Positions 1-10,932 of a stretch of DNA of 64,000 bases are shown here, piece after piece. Within the stretch, counting starts at the first letter, position 1, and each line of letters begins with the position of its first letter. A program made the position numbers and the translations under genes. The notes beneath the pieces were generated by a model, which worked only from the letters and a program-made list of their open reading frames with translations, made no database searches and was not told the DNA's origin. Origin of the DNA: Phallus indusiatus (Eukaryota; Basidiomycota; Agaricomycetes; Phallales; Phallaceae); NCBI GenBank assembly GCA_027605045.1, contig JAQFWX010000028.1:372001-436000 (forward strand), read 5' to 3'.

Positions 1-2
1 AG

Positions 3-3000
3 CTAATCCGAACGAGAGGCGACTTCGCGGAATTTCATCGTCAGTTTGCCACGATTTCGAAGCCCTTAATCCGAAATGGCTTGTTATCAGATCTTGAGGA
101 AAGGAGGCTGTACTGGAGAGCTTTGGATCAGGATTTCAAGGATTTGTTGATTAGAAAAGTCGAGCTCACCAATCCTGCGTACACAGAGAGGACGATCCTG
201 ACGCTTGCTGAGATACGCCATGCCGCCGATCTTGTTTTGCATGGAACGCTTGCCGAAACGAGCTCTACAGTTACATTGAATGCAACGTCGCCGATTCCAG
301 CCTCTTCCCAGGTACCCGTCGAAGCAAAACCGTTCAGTCTCGAGAGTTTCGCCCAGCACATGCAGCACATGTCAGCTATGATGTCACGAACCGTCAAGAC
401 AGCAGTTACCTCGGTTTTGGACCAAGCAACGAGCGTGTATGCACCTCTTGTACAGAACAGTATCAGCAACAGCCGTTTTGGAGCCTCGTACCTTGCGCAT
501 ACCAGTCTAATAGTCCCCGCAGTTTCTCGAGAAGTGTCCTTGCCGAAAGTAGAAGATGTTCCGAGCCGCATTGCGAACGCAGTTGTTGCTGCCCCGTCAA
601 ATGTCAAGGTTCATAACGCGATGCCAAAGCAAACTAATGTCAAGAATGTCAGTACTGGAGAGATGCCCGTTGATTCGAAAACCGACCTGAACGCATATAT
701 CGAGGCGCTCCAGTGGAAGGTCAGCCGCCGAGGAGACGATGAAGATGAAGAAGGGCTAGAAGACCTCATTCGTGTCCTAAAAGAGCGTGTCAGTAAGAAG
801 ACGACGGTGGACATTTCGCATCAAGGTCCCCAGGAGAATCAAGCCGTACCTTTTTCTGCAGTCCCGGTTCCCTCTATTCCCGCGGTTTCATCATTACCAG
901 CCCCAGAGTCTGCTCCAGCCATTCGTTCGCCTAGTCGCACAGTCATGGAACAATGTCAAGTTCCTAATCAAGTTGTCGCTGAGCCTGTCCGTGCCCCTGA
1001 AGATGCTTTAAATCCCACTGTTACACTGTCCGTTGAAAAGTTACTGACCTTATGTCATCCTGGTGTTCGCGAACAGCTTCTAGAGGCTATGATAGTCAAT
1101 CAATTAGCGATAAAAGAAGATATAGAAGAAACGCCGCACGCGATTACCTATTCAGCCAAAGAAGATTCGTGTTCAGGAGCCATCGCCGTGTACCAGAGTT
1201 GTTCTCGCGAAGCGCCTGCAGCGTCATCGAAACCTGAAGAAGCGTCAGCTGAAGAGTCGTTAGTCGAAGAAGTTAGCATTGAAGAAGAGAGAAATTTAAA
1301 GAGTTGTGTTGCAAAGTTATCGGAGATTGAAGAAGAGCCTTGTGTTGACCGCCGAATTGTTTTTGAATTGTTTGAAGATCATTTCCCAATGTTTCCCTCA
1401 TTATCGTCTCATGTTTCTGAATCCCCCATAATTGAAACTTCATTTGTGTATTCTCAATCCCCTCCTGTAAAGAAACTAGATACAGCGCTACCTACTATAT
1501 GTTTTCGTGCCCCTCCTGTATCCCCATGCTGTTCCGTTCTCGCTAACCTTTGCAGAATCGTATCCGTCGAGTCGTTTTTCGTAAAGAAAGGTTCTGGTAT
1601 GGAGAAATCGCGCGCGTTGGTGTCAAAGAAGAGGTCCCTGTTGCCGTATGATCCTGGAGGAGAAGGATTAGTTTGTTTTGGAAGACTTTGGGCTATTGTG
1701 CCTACTCACCTGCAGTTGGAATCGCCGTTTCGCGAGTCGCTCGTTCCCGTTAGGAATCTGAAGTCCATGTTTCACCCTCAGTTCTCGGATTCGCACGTTT
1801 CTCTTGTCAGTAATTCCCCCATCATCACAGGCACGCTATCGTCGCGTTTCGCGCAGTCTGCATATATCATTCGAGGAAGCCAGCCACGAGTCGGACCGGA
1901 ACCATATGACGCTAGAGGTAGAGAGTCAGTACAGTCAAAGATAATCAGGATTGTCATACCTTTTCGTTCGCACCCTACGAAGTTGCCCACTGAAGCCCAA
2001 TTCGTTCGCGCCAGCTCAAGTCTCATGTTCATTCTCGAATCGGAAGGCCCACGCGTAGTCATAGTTGCTTTTTCAACGTCGTTTTTGGCAATACCGTCCC
2101 TGCCCATTGTCCCCTTATTTAGCATGGCAGTCATCGCCTCGAGGACAGCGAAGCACATACCAAGTCCCATGATCGAGTCCTTAGCGTTCTGTCTGTGCCC
2201 GTATTCCCTTATATCGACGTTTCCGCAAGCTGTACGATGTCGGGCTATTACGCGATTATCAGACACAGTTGACTCTAGAGACCTGGTTTTGGTTAGAGAT
2301 TATCGGTTCAGATTGAGCTTGAGTAGGAATGATGAGATGAAGCTTTCTTACGTGGAACCCGTGCCCAACGACCGTAGTGGAGAAGAACGAGACTTATGCG
2401 TCTACAGAGACAAACAGCGGAATCAGCAGTATTCGTGTAGAAGCATCTCGCTACGTACAGCGCAAGACGAACCCTTCCTTATCCACCAACGTTCTATTCT
2501 TCACGTTCGCCTCGTACCCCCTTTGGCATTTGCGTCCAGATTTGAAGACCTGCATAGTCGTCCCCTCAGTAAATCAGTCGTATTCGAGACGTCGTTTGCA
2601 GGTGGATTGTTCGCGACTAGTGCATCCATCGTAGTCAGCCTTGGACAGATAAATGGAAAGAGGAGCGTACCTACGTTGGAGCCCGCGCGTGTCGTCCATC
2701 AACATTTTCCTAGTTATTCCGTTCGGTTCTCCATGTTCGAATTGGAGCTGAAAGACTCGTTACGTTTGGTAGCCGAATTACCGGTGGATCGTCTCGCAAC
2801 GTCGTTCAGCGTCGAATCGTTCACATCTAGCGCAGCAGCTTTAGTTGAACACGAGAAACCATTGATCCGAGAAAGGAACACACCAGACGAAACGCATGCC
2901 ACATATCAATATTCCCATGTCCGGCCAGCAGCGCCTCCGATGCTACCATTCCACCCCGACAATCCGCGCGTTTCCAATCTCAAATCATCGTTTCACAGAT

Positions 3001-3329
3001 CTGTACTGAATGCAGAGATCATTGTCAGTCCTCGAGCCATAGCGAAAATCATACCAGTAGTCGCGCAAGTTCCCATCGACCATTTTTCCCTTTTTCTTTC
3101 CCCAGCCTTCCCTCTAATGTCCCATCACTGTCTTCAAAGTGTTTCGTCGTCGCTGTTCTCACGAATTGTGGTTGCAATTGGAAGAAAAAGAAAGCGGCGT
3201 CGAGGCGATTGTCATCTAGAGCATACGCAGCGGAGTGTAAAATGTGCTGAGATAAGCGTCACTATCAGTTATCGCAGACTATCGGGTTTTGCCGCATGCT
3301 TACGATTGGTTGAAGATATCGCCAAGTAG
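3..3329 (+). CDS. Retroelement Gag-like protein, 5' end outside the window
   Basis: The frame is open from the window's left edge (base 3) to the stop at 3329, so the true start lies upstream and at least 1,100 residues are present. The first part contains a pattern seen in basidiomycete Gag-like proteins: a FHRQFATISKPLI stretch, then LSDLEERRLYWRALD, then a hydrophobic and basic region ending near RHAADLVLHG (about base 235). An acidic helix-forming segment follows (bases 690-790, rich in E, D and R). The remaining two thirds are rich in S, V, P, E and R, with no zinc knuckle (CX2CX4HX4C), protease motif or reverse transcriptase motif that I can see. The assignment to a retroelement rests on the N-terminal pattern only. 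It is remarkable that so long a frame stays open with so little recognisable domain content. It could instead be a domesticated Gag or a host gene. Confidence 0.55.
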   Translation, partial: LIRTRGDFAEFHRQFATISKPLIRNGLLSDLEERRLYWRALDQDFKDLLIRKVELTNPAYTERTILTLAEIRHAADLVLHGTLAETSSTVTLNATSPIPASSQVPVEAKPFSLESFAQHMQHMSAMMSRTVKTAVTSVLDQATSVYAPLVQNSISNSRFGASYLAHTSLIVPAVSREVSLPKVEDVPSRIANAVVAAPSNVKVHNAMPKQTNVKNVSTGEMPVDSKTDLNAYIEALQWKVSRRGDDEDEEGLEDLIRVLKERVSKKTTVDISHQGPQENQAVPFSAVPVPSIPAVSSLPAPESAPAIRSPSRTVMEQCQVPNQVVAEPVRAPEDALNPTVTLSVEKLLTLCHPGVREQLLEAMIVNQLAIKEDIEETPHAITYSAKEDSCSGAIAVYQSCSREAPAASSKPEEASAEESLVEEVSIEEERNLKSCVAKLSEIEEEPCVDRRIVFELFEDHFPMFPSLSSHVSESPIIETSFVYSQSPPVKKLDTALPTICFRAPPVSPCCSVLANLCRIVSVESFFVKKGSGMEKSRALVSKKRSLLPYDPGGEGLVCFGRLWAIVPTHLQLESPFRESLVPVRNLKSMFHPQFSDSHVSLVSNSPIITGTLSSRFAQSAYIIRGSQPRVGPEPYDARGRESVQSKIIRIVIPFRSHPTKLPTEAQFVRASSSLMFILESEGPRVVIVAFSTSFLAIPSLPIVPLFSMAVIASRTAKHIPSPMIESLAFCLCPYSLISTFPQAVRCRAITRLSDTVDSRDLVLVRDYRFRLSLSRNDEMKLSYVEPVPNDRSGEERDLCVYRDKQRNQQYSCRSISLRTAQDEPFLIHQRSILHVRLVPPLAFASRFEDLHSRPLSKSVVFETSFAGGLFATSASIVVSLGQINGKRSVPTLEPARVVHQHFPSYSVRFSMFELELKDSLRLVAELPVDRLATSFSVESFTSSAAALVEHEKPLIRERNTPDETHATYQYSHVRPAAPPMLPFHPDNPRVSNLKSSFHRSVLNAEIIVSPRAIAKIIPVVAQVPIDHFSLFLSPAFPLMSHHCLQSVSSSLFSRIVVAIGRKRKRRRGDCHLEHTQRSVKCAEISVTISYRRLSGFAACLRLVEDIAK

Positions 3330-5050
3330 GAACGGATCCGAAAACGACGCTTGGTCCCTTTGTCTCCCATCTCCCATCCCTGTGTCTTTTATTTTTCTAA
3401 ATGAATTTCTCTCTCTATGATTTAAATTTAAATACCAAAATTGTTCTGTTCTTCATGTTCTTTCCAAGTCTCTTTTCATATTCCGTTTGATCTTGTATTC
3501 CGTGCTTGCTCTTTTTCTTTTCTTTTTCCACTTCTCATTTTTTCGGGTCAGACGATGAATATCCAGATGACGCCATCATTTTCGCAAATCCGAACCGAGT
3601 CGCTCACAGTCATTCAGCAGTCATCGACGAGCAGTGCAGCATCTATGCCGCCCAAATCCAAAATAGGACGCGATCAGAGTTTCGCCTTTCCATCGAGGAC
3701 TGTGTGGTAAATCGTATCAACTCTTTTCTCTCGAATCAACGCACAGACCAAAGGTTTCCAACTGTAATCCATCTCGGGATTCGTACATTCATCATCGCTT
3801 TCGCTTAGGGATTTACCTTTACTCATCAGGCGATTTCTTCCCTTCTATTCTCTCGCGTCTCATCTTCTCATCGTCTGGCATCTTCTCTTATTTTTTTCCA
3901 ACCTCCACCACAATTTTCCGCATTTGTATGAGCGTTAGCACTCCCAACTCAGCAAGATCTCGAACTCATACTGGACCATACGATCGACTCGTTTCTCATT
4001 CGAACATTGCCAAGTAGAATCTCCGTCGACGCAATTTCGAGAACAAAATCTCGCTTTCATTCGCGCCATCGCTCTTTCGCTACCTGGGAACTTAATCATC
4101 ATACAAATGGGATCGTCGTTCGCTTTCTTTCTTTTATTTCTTCTCACTTCCTCCACCATCACATTTACCCGCATCGTCTCCATCTCACGTCTCGCATTTT
4201 CGTCGATATTTCACACGCGTCATCTCATCGTCGTCTCATCATTTTTCTCAATTCGTTGTGTCGGACGTCTGTTGCACATGCTAGATTCCTCGCGTCACTC
4301 AATTTCGCGGCTCACGGTATGACTTGGAGATGATTGGAGATGATTTTCAGGCGGATTTTTTATTGTCACTAACGACGGAGCGTTAGTATTTAGGTCCCCA
4401 GGAGGTGATGGTTGTGCGAACAGGCTACACGGAGATTAGTCAGCGAAGGCTATATGCGCCATTCCTTATTGTTAGGTGATTCTGAGGTACTAAAAGGCTA
4501 TACTTTCTATTTTTCACCTTTTGTCTCCCCTTCGTTTCACTTTTATTTAAAATTCACAGTTCTTATATTTTATCTTTCCAATCATCTTTAGTTCCATTTC
4601 CCTGGAACATATATTTACAAACTGTATATAAAAAAAACAAACCTTTTCGACTACAATAACAACAACTTTTATACCCTCATTATGATTTCCCTCTGAGCAC
4701 ACAACACTGGTTCCCTTTCGCTCTCTGACCACTCCTGTTGCGCTCCCATCAATATCATTCAATACGAGATACAGCTCGCGACTCTCGAAGCTCGGAACGC
4801 ACATATCCGTAACGTCCTTGACGAACTCGACGCTCGTGACGAACGTCAGGACAAATCCTAAAGAAGACTGTCGTGGCACAACCTCTTATAGGTTGAGGCC
4901 AAGTCCTGGCTATCGTCAACCAACGGTGACGGTTAACAGTGTTATATTCAGCGACTAAAGTATATTATAGTATCTATAACCGTTCCCGGATATCGGTACT
5001 TGACACTCTGGCAGTACTGTGCTTATACCGACATCAGTGATCTCTCACCT
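3330..5050. other. Gene-poor stretch downstream of the Gag-like ORF
   Basis: The plus strand is pyrimidine-rich (many TTCTC and CATC runs) and holds only short frames without recognisable domains. It may be the 3' part of the decayed retroelement, but I see no long terminal repeat, reverse transcriptase or integrase motif. Confidence 0.4.
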
Positions 5051-5090
5051 AGTGATCCGACGCGGCCAGAAATAATGATAGAATTCAAAG

Positions 5091-5460
5091 TTGATCCTAA
5101 CGAGGATTCCCTTTGTCGATCCAGACGATGGACCAACATTATTACGCGACACCAAACAGGCAAGCAGCACTCTAGGACAAATCACCACCTACGCAGCGGC
5201 CCAGCAGCCCAGCAATCCGCCCAATTCAGAAGTTAGAACCCATATATTCTCGCTGCTCGTCTTTCCTGCATACTTCAGATTACTCCGCTGGGACAGGTCC
5301 GGGGCGTTAGTCACTAAAAGTATCAAGCTCGCCGATACAATTCTTCCTGAATTCGTTAACCAATATATCCACGCAACACCTGAACAACGGGGAGTGGACA
5401 CTTAAGCCCTTGGCATCTGCTGATGCCGCCAATGCTCGTCAAGCCCTCAATTCACCGCCC
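5091..5460 (+). pseudogene. FunK1 fungal-type protein kinase fragment
   Basis: The plus-strand translation at 5091-5405 reads through a GQITTYAA segment, then RTHIFSLLVF, then RLLRWDRSGALV and a PEQRGVDT segment. These are the conserved steps of the N-terminal half of FunK1 (fungal-type protein kinase-like) proteins. The frame stops at 5405 and only a short out-of-frame stretch (PLASADAANARQAL) follows. No HRD catalytic loop or C-lobe exists downstream, because the eIF2D gene on the other strand ends at 5683. I infer a truncated, non-functional remnant. It differs clearly from the FunK1 copies at 46-56 kb, so it is probably an independent relic. Confidence 0.75.
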
Positions 5461-5682
5461 ATTGCCATTCTGATAAAACTTGCTACCTTACTATTGTTCC
5501 CCATTCCCATGTGCAAAATTTACCGCAATAAACTTTGGCATCTATTTTTCACCAATAGTATCAATAAGGGTCAACATTAACTCAACCATTACTAGACTTG
5601 TACTACATGTCATACTGCAACAGGTTCGGTTTTAATGCTGTTCTTTTTAAATTTGCTCTATTAAATTCACATTCTGTAACTT

Positions 5683-7887
5683 CTATTTCTTCTTTTGTTG
5701 GGTTTCAGAAGCTTCGATACATCTCTTTGGAATACCCTGTAAAACCAAAAGATCAACAATCAACTTAATCTGCTTTCCCTGGACTTTGACTATCGGGCCC
5801 TCTTTACCACCAGTGGTTACTGTAGAAAATATTATGTTCAGCTCAAATACAATCTTTTGATAACAATTGAAAACAAACTATCTGTCGACGCAGAGCAGAT
5901 TCTTCTTAGTTCGCTGGATAAAAATTCGGGCGATACGAAAAACGGCTCGAAAAATTTGATAGACGTCGTAGTCCTGTGGCCGATTTTGCATATTATTTCG
6001 ATTGGTTTTACTGGTCCCTTTCTGCTCACAAATAAAATGAGATATATTTCTACTGTGGTAGTCTACCCCTTACCTGCGGACTGGTTCTTTGCCATCGATA
6101 GTGATTTCGTGCCAGGGATCCATACCTTCGCAAAGGTGTTTCACGATGTCGGCTCGTTTAAGGAATTGGGCTGGCCCTTCCGCAGATGCGGGGATTATCT
6201 GGCGCAAGGTTTCGTCCAGATTGATGTATCGTTGATCGTTTTGATTGACCAAGGAATGTTGAGTGATATATTCATTGACAATAATGCGAAGCTCTTCTAC
6301 AGCGTAAAACTCTTTTGTACTGGGTGTGGATGTAATGAGTTTCAGCTGGTCATGAAAATTTTGACTCACTTTTTGCCGTTACGCTCAAAAAATCGAATGG
6401 TGGAACTTGAAGGCACCCACAACTCGCGCACGAGCATCTCTTTGACCTTTTCTTGTTTCAGCTTCTCATCGGCGGCTCGTTTTTCTTCAGACTTCTCTTT
6501 ATCACCTATCGTACGGTATGGTTTACACTGCAAAACTTCGGGATGCGTATTCTGTACGCTGAGGATATTCAAGTCCCCTTTAAAATCCTTTAGTTTGAGT
6601 AAACCGTCCTTCTCGAGCGACTTTAAAAAAGACGTTAAGTTTTTATGAGAAGAGTGCTTGATGTCAACTGGTGTTCCAAATTTCAACACCGTCACCGGCC
6701 GATAGGGTAAAATGTAAGAGGAATAAAGTAAAGACGATGGAATAGGAAATGAAGCTGGGGGTAATGTAGACAATTGTGAATGAATGGCCTGAATCGTGCT
6801 CATTCGCAATAGTGAGGTTACCTCTTTCACGATGTATTAGAGATATCAACCCACGTTGAGATAAATGTAAATACCTTCAGGTGATAAGGTTTGTAGGGAA
6901 TCTTTTGGAGAGTCTGATGTCGAAGGCACATCGTTTACAGCGGCTTCGTCTGCGTTTTCAGGAGTATCCAGAGCTACAACTGTGCCATCTTGTGGATCGC
7001 TTGTTCCCGCTTCTGGCACTGGGACGGAGGCAGTTTCGTTTGACGGTACGGTAGTAGGAATAGGAATTACAGGTGCAGGTTCGGGGGGCGTCGACTTGCT
7101 ACCCATTAGCCAAAGGTGATCCTCGAAAACGTGAAGAATGTTAACCCCTTTTCCTTCCTTATCCCTAGCAATATCGCTAGAATCCAATGCCATCCGGCCA
7201 ACTGCTAACGGAGGGCCGACAAGCTCAGGATCGTACGTATGCGCTGTCACGGAAACAAGATCGTTCTTCTTGACGTCACTAGGTTTTTTTAGTACTTTCC
7301 AAAAATGAGCTTTGTACGCAAAGTATGATGAATCACTTACCGCCTGGCATCATCAGATCTGCGCCGTTTGCTAGTTTAGGAATGACTGAACTTGGCGTAC
7401 TCAGGATAGGCAATAGATTTGGCTTTTTCCATAATGTATATACTAGCAAAAACGTTGAGTGGCATTGTGCTTTTCAATGAGAACCAATTATAGCTACCTG
7501 TTGGTATTAGATCAGACGCTCCTTTGCCTAAGCTGAACCACAAAGGGTCTCCTTCTACAGACGTATAGACAACCTACTCCAAGTTAGAATACGAGTCAGC
7601 ATCAGGTCACCCGAACATACTCCAGGCTGTTTGACATGGGTGTCGAATTTGAAGTATAATATCGGGTCGGGAACCAAGAGATCGCCTTCCTCGGGTGCTA
7701 AGGAGAAAGATTCAATCACTTGTTGTTTCATTTTCTTGCGCTCAGATGTCTTAATGGGTGCTGTATGATATTAAATGAGTTTCGGGTCAGCTATTTGAAG
7801 CAGCAAGTTGCAACTGCGAGCATGCAAAATCAATTCAACACACATACCGGAGGTTTTGACTTTTTGACATGGCTTTTTGAATGCCAT
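5683..7887 (-). CDS. TMA64: Translation initiation factor eIF2D (ligatin/Tma64)
   Basis: eIF2D binds the 40S ribosome, can deliver initiator tRNA without GTP and helps recycle post-termination 40S-tRNA complexes. I assembled nine exons: 7887-7848, 7760-7621, 7573-7498, 7442-7341, 7294-6875, 6823-6370, 6319-6074, 6021-5879 and 5819-5683. Together they give 585 residues in one frame. The protein starts MAFKKP, continues with the DUF1947/PUA half (VVYTSVEGDPLWFSLGKG, then VGRMAL and KGVNILHVFEDHLW), passes a Pro/Thr/Glu-rich linker, then an SLLR...DIKHSS winged-helix/SWIB-like part and a C-terminal SUI1 domain (FEPFF, ELRR, VKVQGKQIK, LLVLQGIPK). Length and domain order match the family. Introns are 46-124 bases, and exon 5 uses the acceptor at 7295 rather than the later CTAG because only the former keeps the frame. 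It looks intact and single copy. Confidence 0.93.
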
Positions 7888-8575
7888 AGCGAAACGACCT
7901 TATAGAAAACTTCGTTTAAGGAGAGGAAAAGGTAGCTTTGAGGCTGGAGGTGGCACTGATCGCGAATTCGAGGTTTTTCTGAGTAATATAGAGTAACGAA
8001 AGTGACGCGTGACGCGGATGCGGTCACGTTTTCGGCGTGCCGCAACACGGCTGGCTGAACACATGGGACTAATTCACATACTTTGGCCGCCAACGCCATT
8101 CTCCAATCACGCGTTATTACACCCACAGTTGAACAATTAGTTTGACACGTAAAAAAATGAAATGCGGGTATTTTCTCTTATTGTCAGACACTTTATAAAT
8201 CACAAATATTTACAGAATCTCATGATCATGATACTTGATCAGTCCGAAGTATTAGTAGCCCAATGATATTCTAATCATCGGACTGTCTAATAACGGTTTC
8301 AAAATTCATTGAACACTTTGATATGTATGGTGTTGCATGAGGATCTGGATATCATTGGCTGTCTCACCAACCGGAGATCAAAAATGGTTTTGGACACAGT
8401 GATCACATCGAGCTGCGAGCAGGCTCGGAAGCGAGCGTCGACAATTGAACAACCGTTGGACTTGGGTCTCTCGTGTGATTCCAAGGACTTTGCGATATAC
8501 TGAACCCCGCGGATCTTACATTTTTAAGTTAGTCCAAATTCCAATGTATAGCAATTTTCCAAGCCACTGTGTAAC
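7888..8575. other. Upstream region of eIF2D, no gene seen
   Basis: This stretch holds the eIF2D 5' region and AT-rich DNA. An open minus frame to 8126 is an upstream continuation of the exon-1 region without a start consistent with the family. Confidence 0.4.
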
Positions 8576-9320
8576 GCGGACCCTAGAAGTTCAGGTGCCC
8601 TGGAACCTGTTAGGAATCAGTCCACTGCAATACTGGCAAGATAGTCCGGTCCCTAAAATGATCTTACCGATCTATAAAAGACAGTGAATTCGTTCTCTCT
8701 CTCTTCACGCTACAAGCCTCTTCAAACCCCCGACAACCACTTTCCCAGAATCAAGTCAGTTGGCAACTTGCATCGGCCAAGTCATCGATGACAGTAAGTG
8801 AACTCTCAAGGAGAAAATCCAATCGGGATGATATTGAATAACAAAATGGCTTCCTTCCGGGGTTGTGTTGACGGTGGGTTTAGTGGATTAACATTCCACT
8901 TCAGAAACTTTCTCGACTGCACCACGAAAAATTATTTTCAGTGGACCTTATTCAGGTGTCCTGGGACCTGTGAGGAATCAGTCCACTGTGATACTGGGCA
9001 AGGTAGTAGTCCAGTCCAGTCCCTAAAATGATCTTTCCAATCTATAAAAGACAGTGCTCCGTTCTCTCACTATTTAAGCTACAAACCTCTTCGAACCCCC
9101 CAAAACCACTCTTGCTCAGAGCCAAGTCAGTTGGCAACTTGGAGGATCATCGACCAAGTCATTTATTACAGTAAGTGAAATCTAGAGAAGAAAATGCAAT
9201 AGGGATGATATTGGATAACAAATGGCTTTCTTCCGGGGTTATGTTGACGGTGAGTTTAGTGGATTAACGTTCCACTCACATCTCAAAAACTTTCTCACCT
9301 GCACTATGAAAAATTATATT
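8576..9320. repeat. Two-copy tandem repeat, about 361-base period, with TATA boxes
   Basis: Copy 1 runs from about 8576 to 8935 and copy 2 from about 8940 to 9320. Matching landmarks are TTCAGGTG (8590 and 8951), GGAATCAGTCCACTG, CTATAAAAGACAGTG (about 8672 and 9043), AAGTCAGTTGGCAACTTG (about 8753 and 9123), ACAGTAAGTG, and a TTTAGTGGATTAAC motif near each end. The copies differ by scattered substitutions and short indels. Each unit has a TATA-like box followed by a pyrimidine-rich stretch and a GTAAGTG splice-donor-like site, so each looks like a promoter plus first exon of a short transcript or a retroelement LTR piece. No conserved protein frame is shared by both copies. Confidence 0.85.
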
Positions 9321-9698
9321 CCGAAACCGCAAGAATATATTCGAATGGTTCATGGTGTCTCCAATAAAGGTAGTTTTATTCTTTCCGTTTGATGGTGCGT
9401 ATTTTACTCTCCATTTGCACGCATACAACTACTATTCAGAAAAGGTTCGTTAGTAGATGTATGCCATATGAGGTACCATTGATGTCGCCAATCTGACATC
9501 AAACTCAGACCCTAATTGGTAATGTGTCCTTGAAGATGATAATCTGCAGTGTTCGAAATACGCCAAGTCATTATTAGTATTGAATTCCAATTTTTATTCG
9601 ATTTCGTATTACACTGATCTATGTAGCTTGCGTCGTCGTTCTTGACGCCCACCACTGGATCTCAGAGGAACATCTAGGTTTAATTTCTACTAGCGAAG

Positions 9699-10932
9699 AC
9701 TACAGGGGTTGATGTTCGTGCCCCGCACAACAGTCCCATTTCGCCCCTCCAGCCCAAATAGCGGCCAAGTCTATGCAGAAAGGTTATGCTTCCCACAGGG
9801 ATAAAACTTCACGAGGGCTGTATATGTAAGAACTGCTAATTGGGTTGACAGTTTATAGAATTTATGTCAGTACCAATTCGGGCTCAGTCTCAACTCCTGG
9901 CAGCCTCCATGAACCTGCCACTACACTCGCACCACCACCCCCAGATTGGGCTACTGGGTCAACCCAACGCAAAAACACTGGAGAACGTGCGGGGGCTCAC
10001 CCATGATCTTTGATGACAGATGAAGATTTTCGATGCCAACGGTTGGGTCCGTGACCTCGTCGGTCGCGACGATAATCAAGCCCGAATTCGAAGAAGATTA
10101 TTACTTTCGCGGTTGGCATTCAGAATTCTGTCTGTTTGGGCCGGCTGTATCGATTAGATCGGGAACCTGTCTCTTCCAAATAACCGACCATGCGTCTCGA
10201 TATTAAACTTTTATTTCGTTTTATTTGAGTATTATTTATCAGGAAAGTATCACTTTCTGTGCGGGTGCCCATTTTTGGGGGCAATTCCGGACACACTCAT
10301 CTTCTGCAGCCACTAGTTTGCGATTCCGAATCGCCTTAATGTCGATTCAATGTAAGTTCACACAGTCTCAGGCTGACGGATAGTTCAGAAAATGATGCGA
10401 TGAACGGTGTTTTATTATTCGAATAAAAGTCTAATATCGAGATAGTACATGGTCGGTTTTTGGAGACAGGTTCGTAACTCTAATCGATACCGCCGGCCCA
10501 AAGGGAAAGAATGCCACTGGAAATTAATAATCTTCCTCGGGCTTGATTATCGTCGCGACCGATGAGGTATTAAACGGACCTAACCGCTGGGATTGCATAT
10601 CTTCATCTATCACCGAAGATCATGGATGAGCTCTCGCATGTTATCCAATGTTTTTTCGGCGGGTTCCCAGTAGCTCAACCTGGGGGTGGTGGTGCGAGTG
10701 TAGTGGCAGGTTGGTGGAGGCTGCCACGGGGTGGGACTGAGCCCGGATTGGTACTCTAAATTGACATAAATTCTGTAGACCGTCAAACCAAGGGTAATTC
10801 TTACATATAGAGCCCCTCGTTGGGTTTTAATCCTGCGGAAAGTATAACCTTTCTGCATAGACTTGGCCGCTGTTTGGGTTGGCAGCGGTGGAACGGGACT
10901 GTTGTGCGAGGCACGAACATCAACCCCTGTAG
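9699..10932. repeat. Large imperfect inverted repeat (arms about 520 bases, spacer about 180)
   Basis: The left arm (9699-10227) and the reverse complement of the right arm (10411-10932) match over their whole length. Shared landmarks include GGGGTTGATGTTCGTGCC, GCGGCCAAGTCTATGCAG, CACTACACTCGCACCACC and CGGTCGCGACGATAATCAAG. By eye the arms agree at roughly four bases in five. Both arms end inward in TCTCGATATTA followed by an ACTTTTAT-rich stretch. A transcript of the region could fold into a long hairpin. The right arm keeps a 124-residue open frame (10984-10610, minus) that is broken in the left arm, so the duplicated unit may once have carried coding sequence. I do not recognise the family. 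Confidence 0.85.

Noticed and set aside
1778..2266. A 162-residue minus frame opposite the Gag-like ORF
   Set aside because: It lies wholly inside the longer plus frame and has no recognisable domain.
5700..5820. Possible continuation of the FunK1 fragment beyond 5460
   Set aside because: This sequence reads as the C-terminal SUI1 exon of eIF2D on the minus strand, which accounts for it fully.
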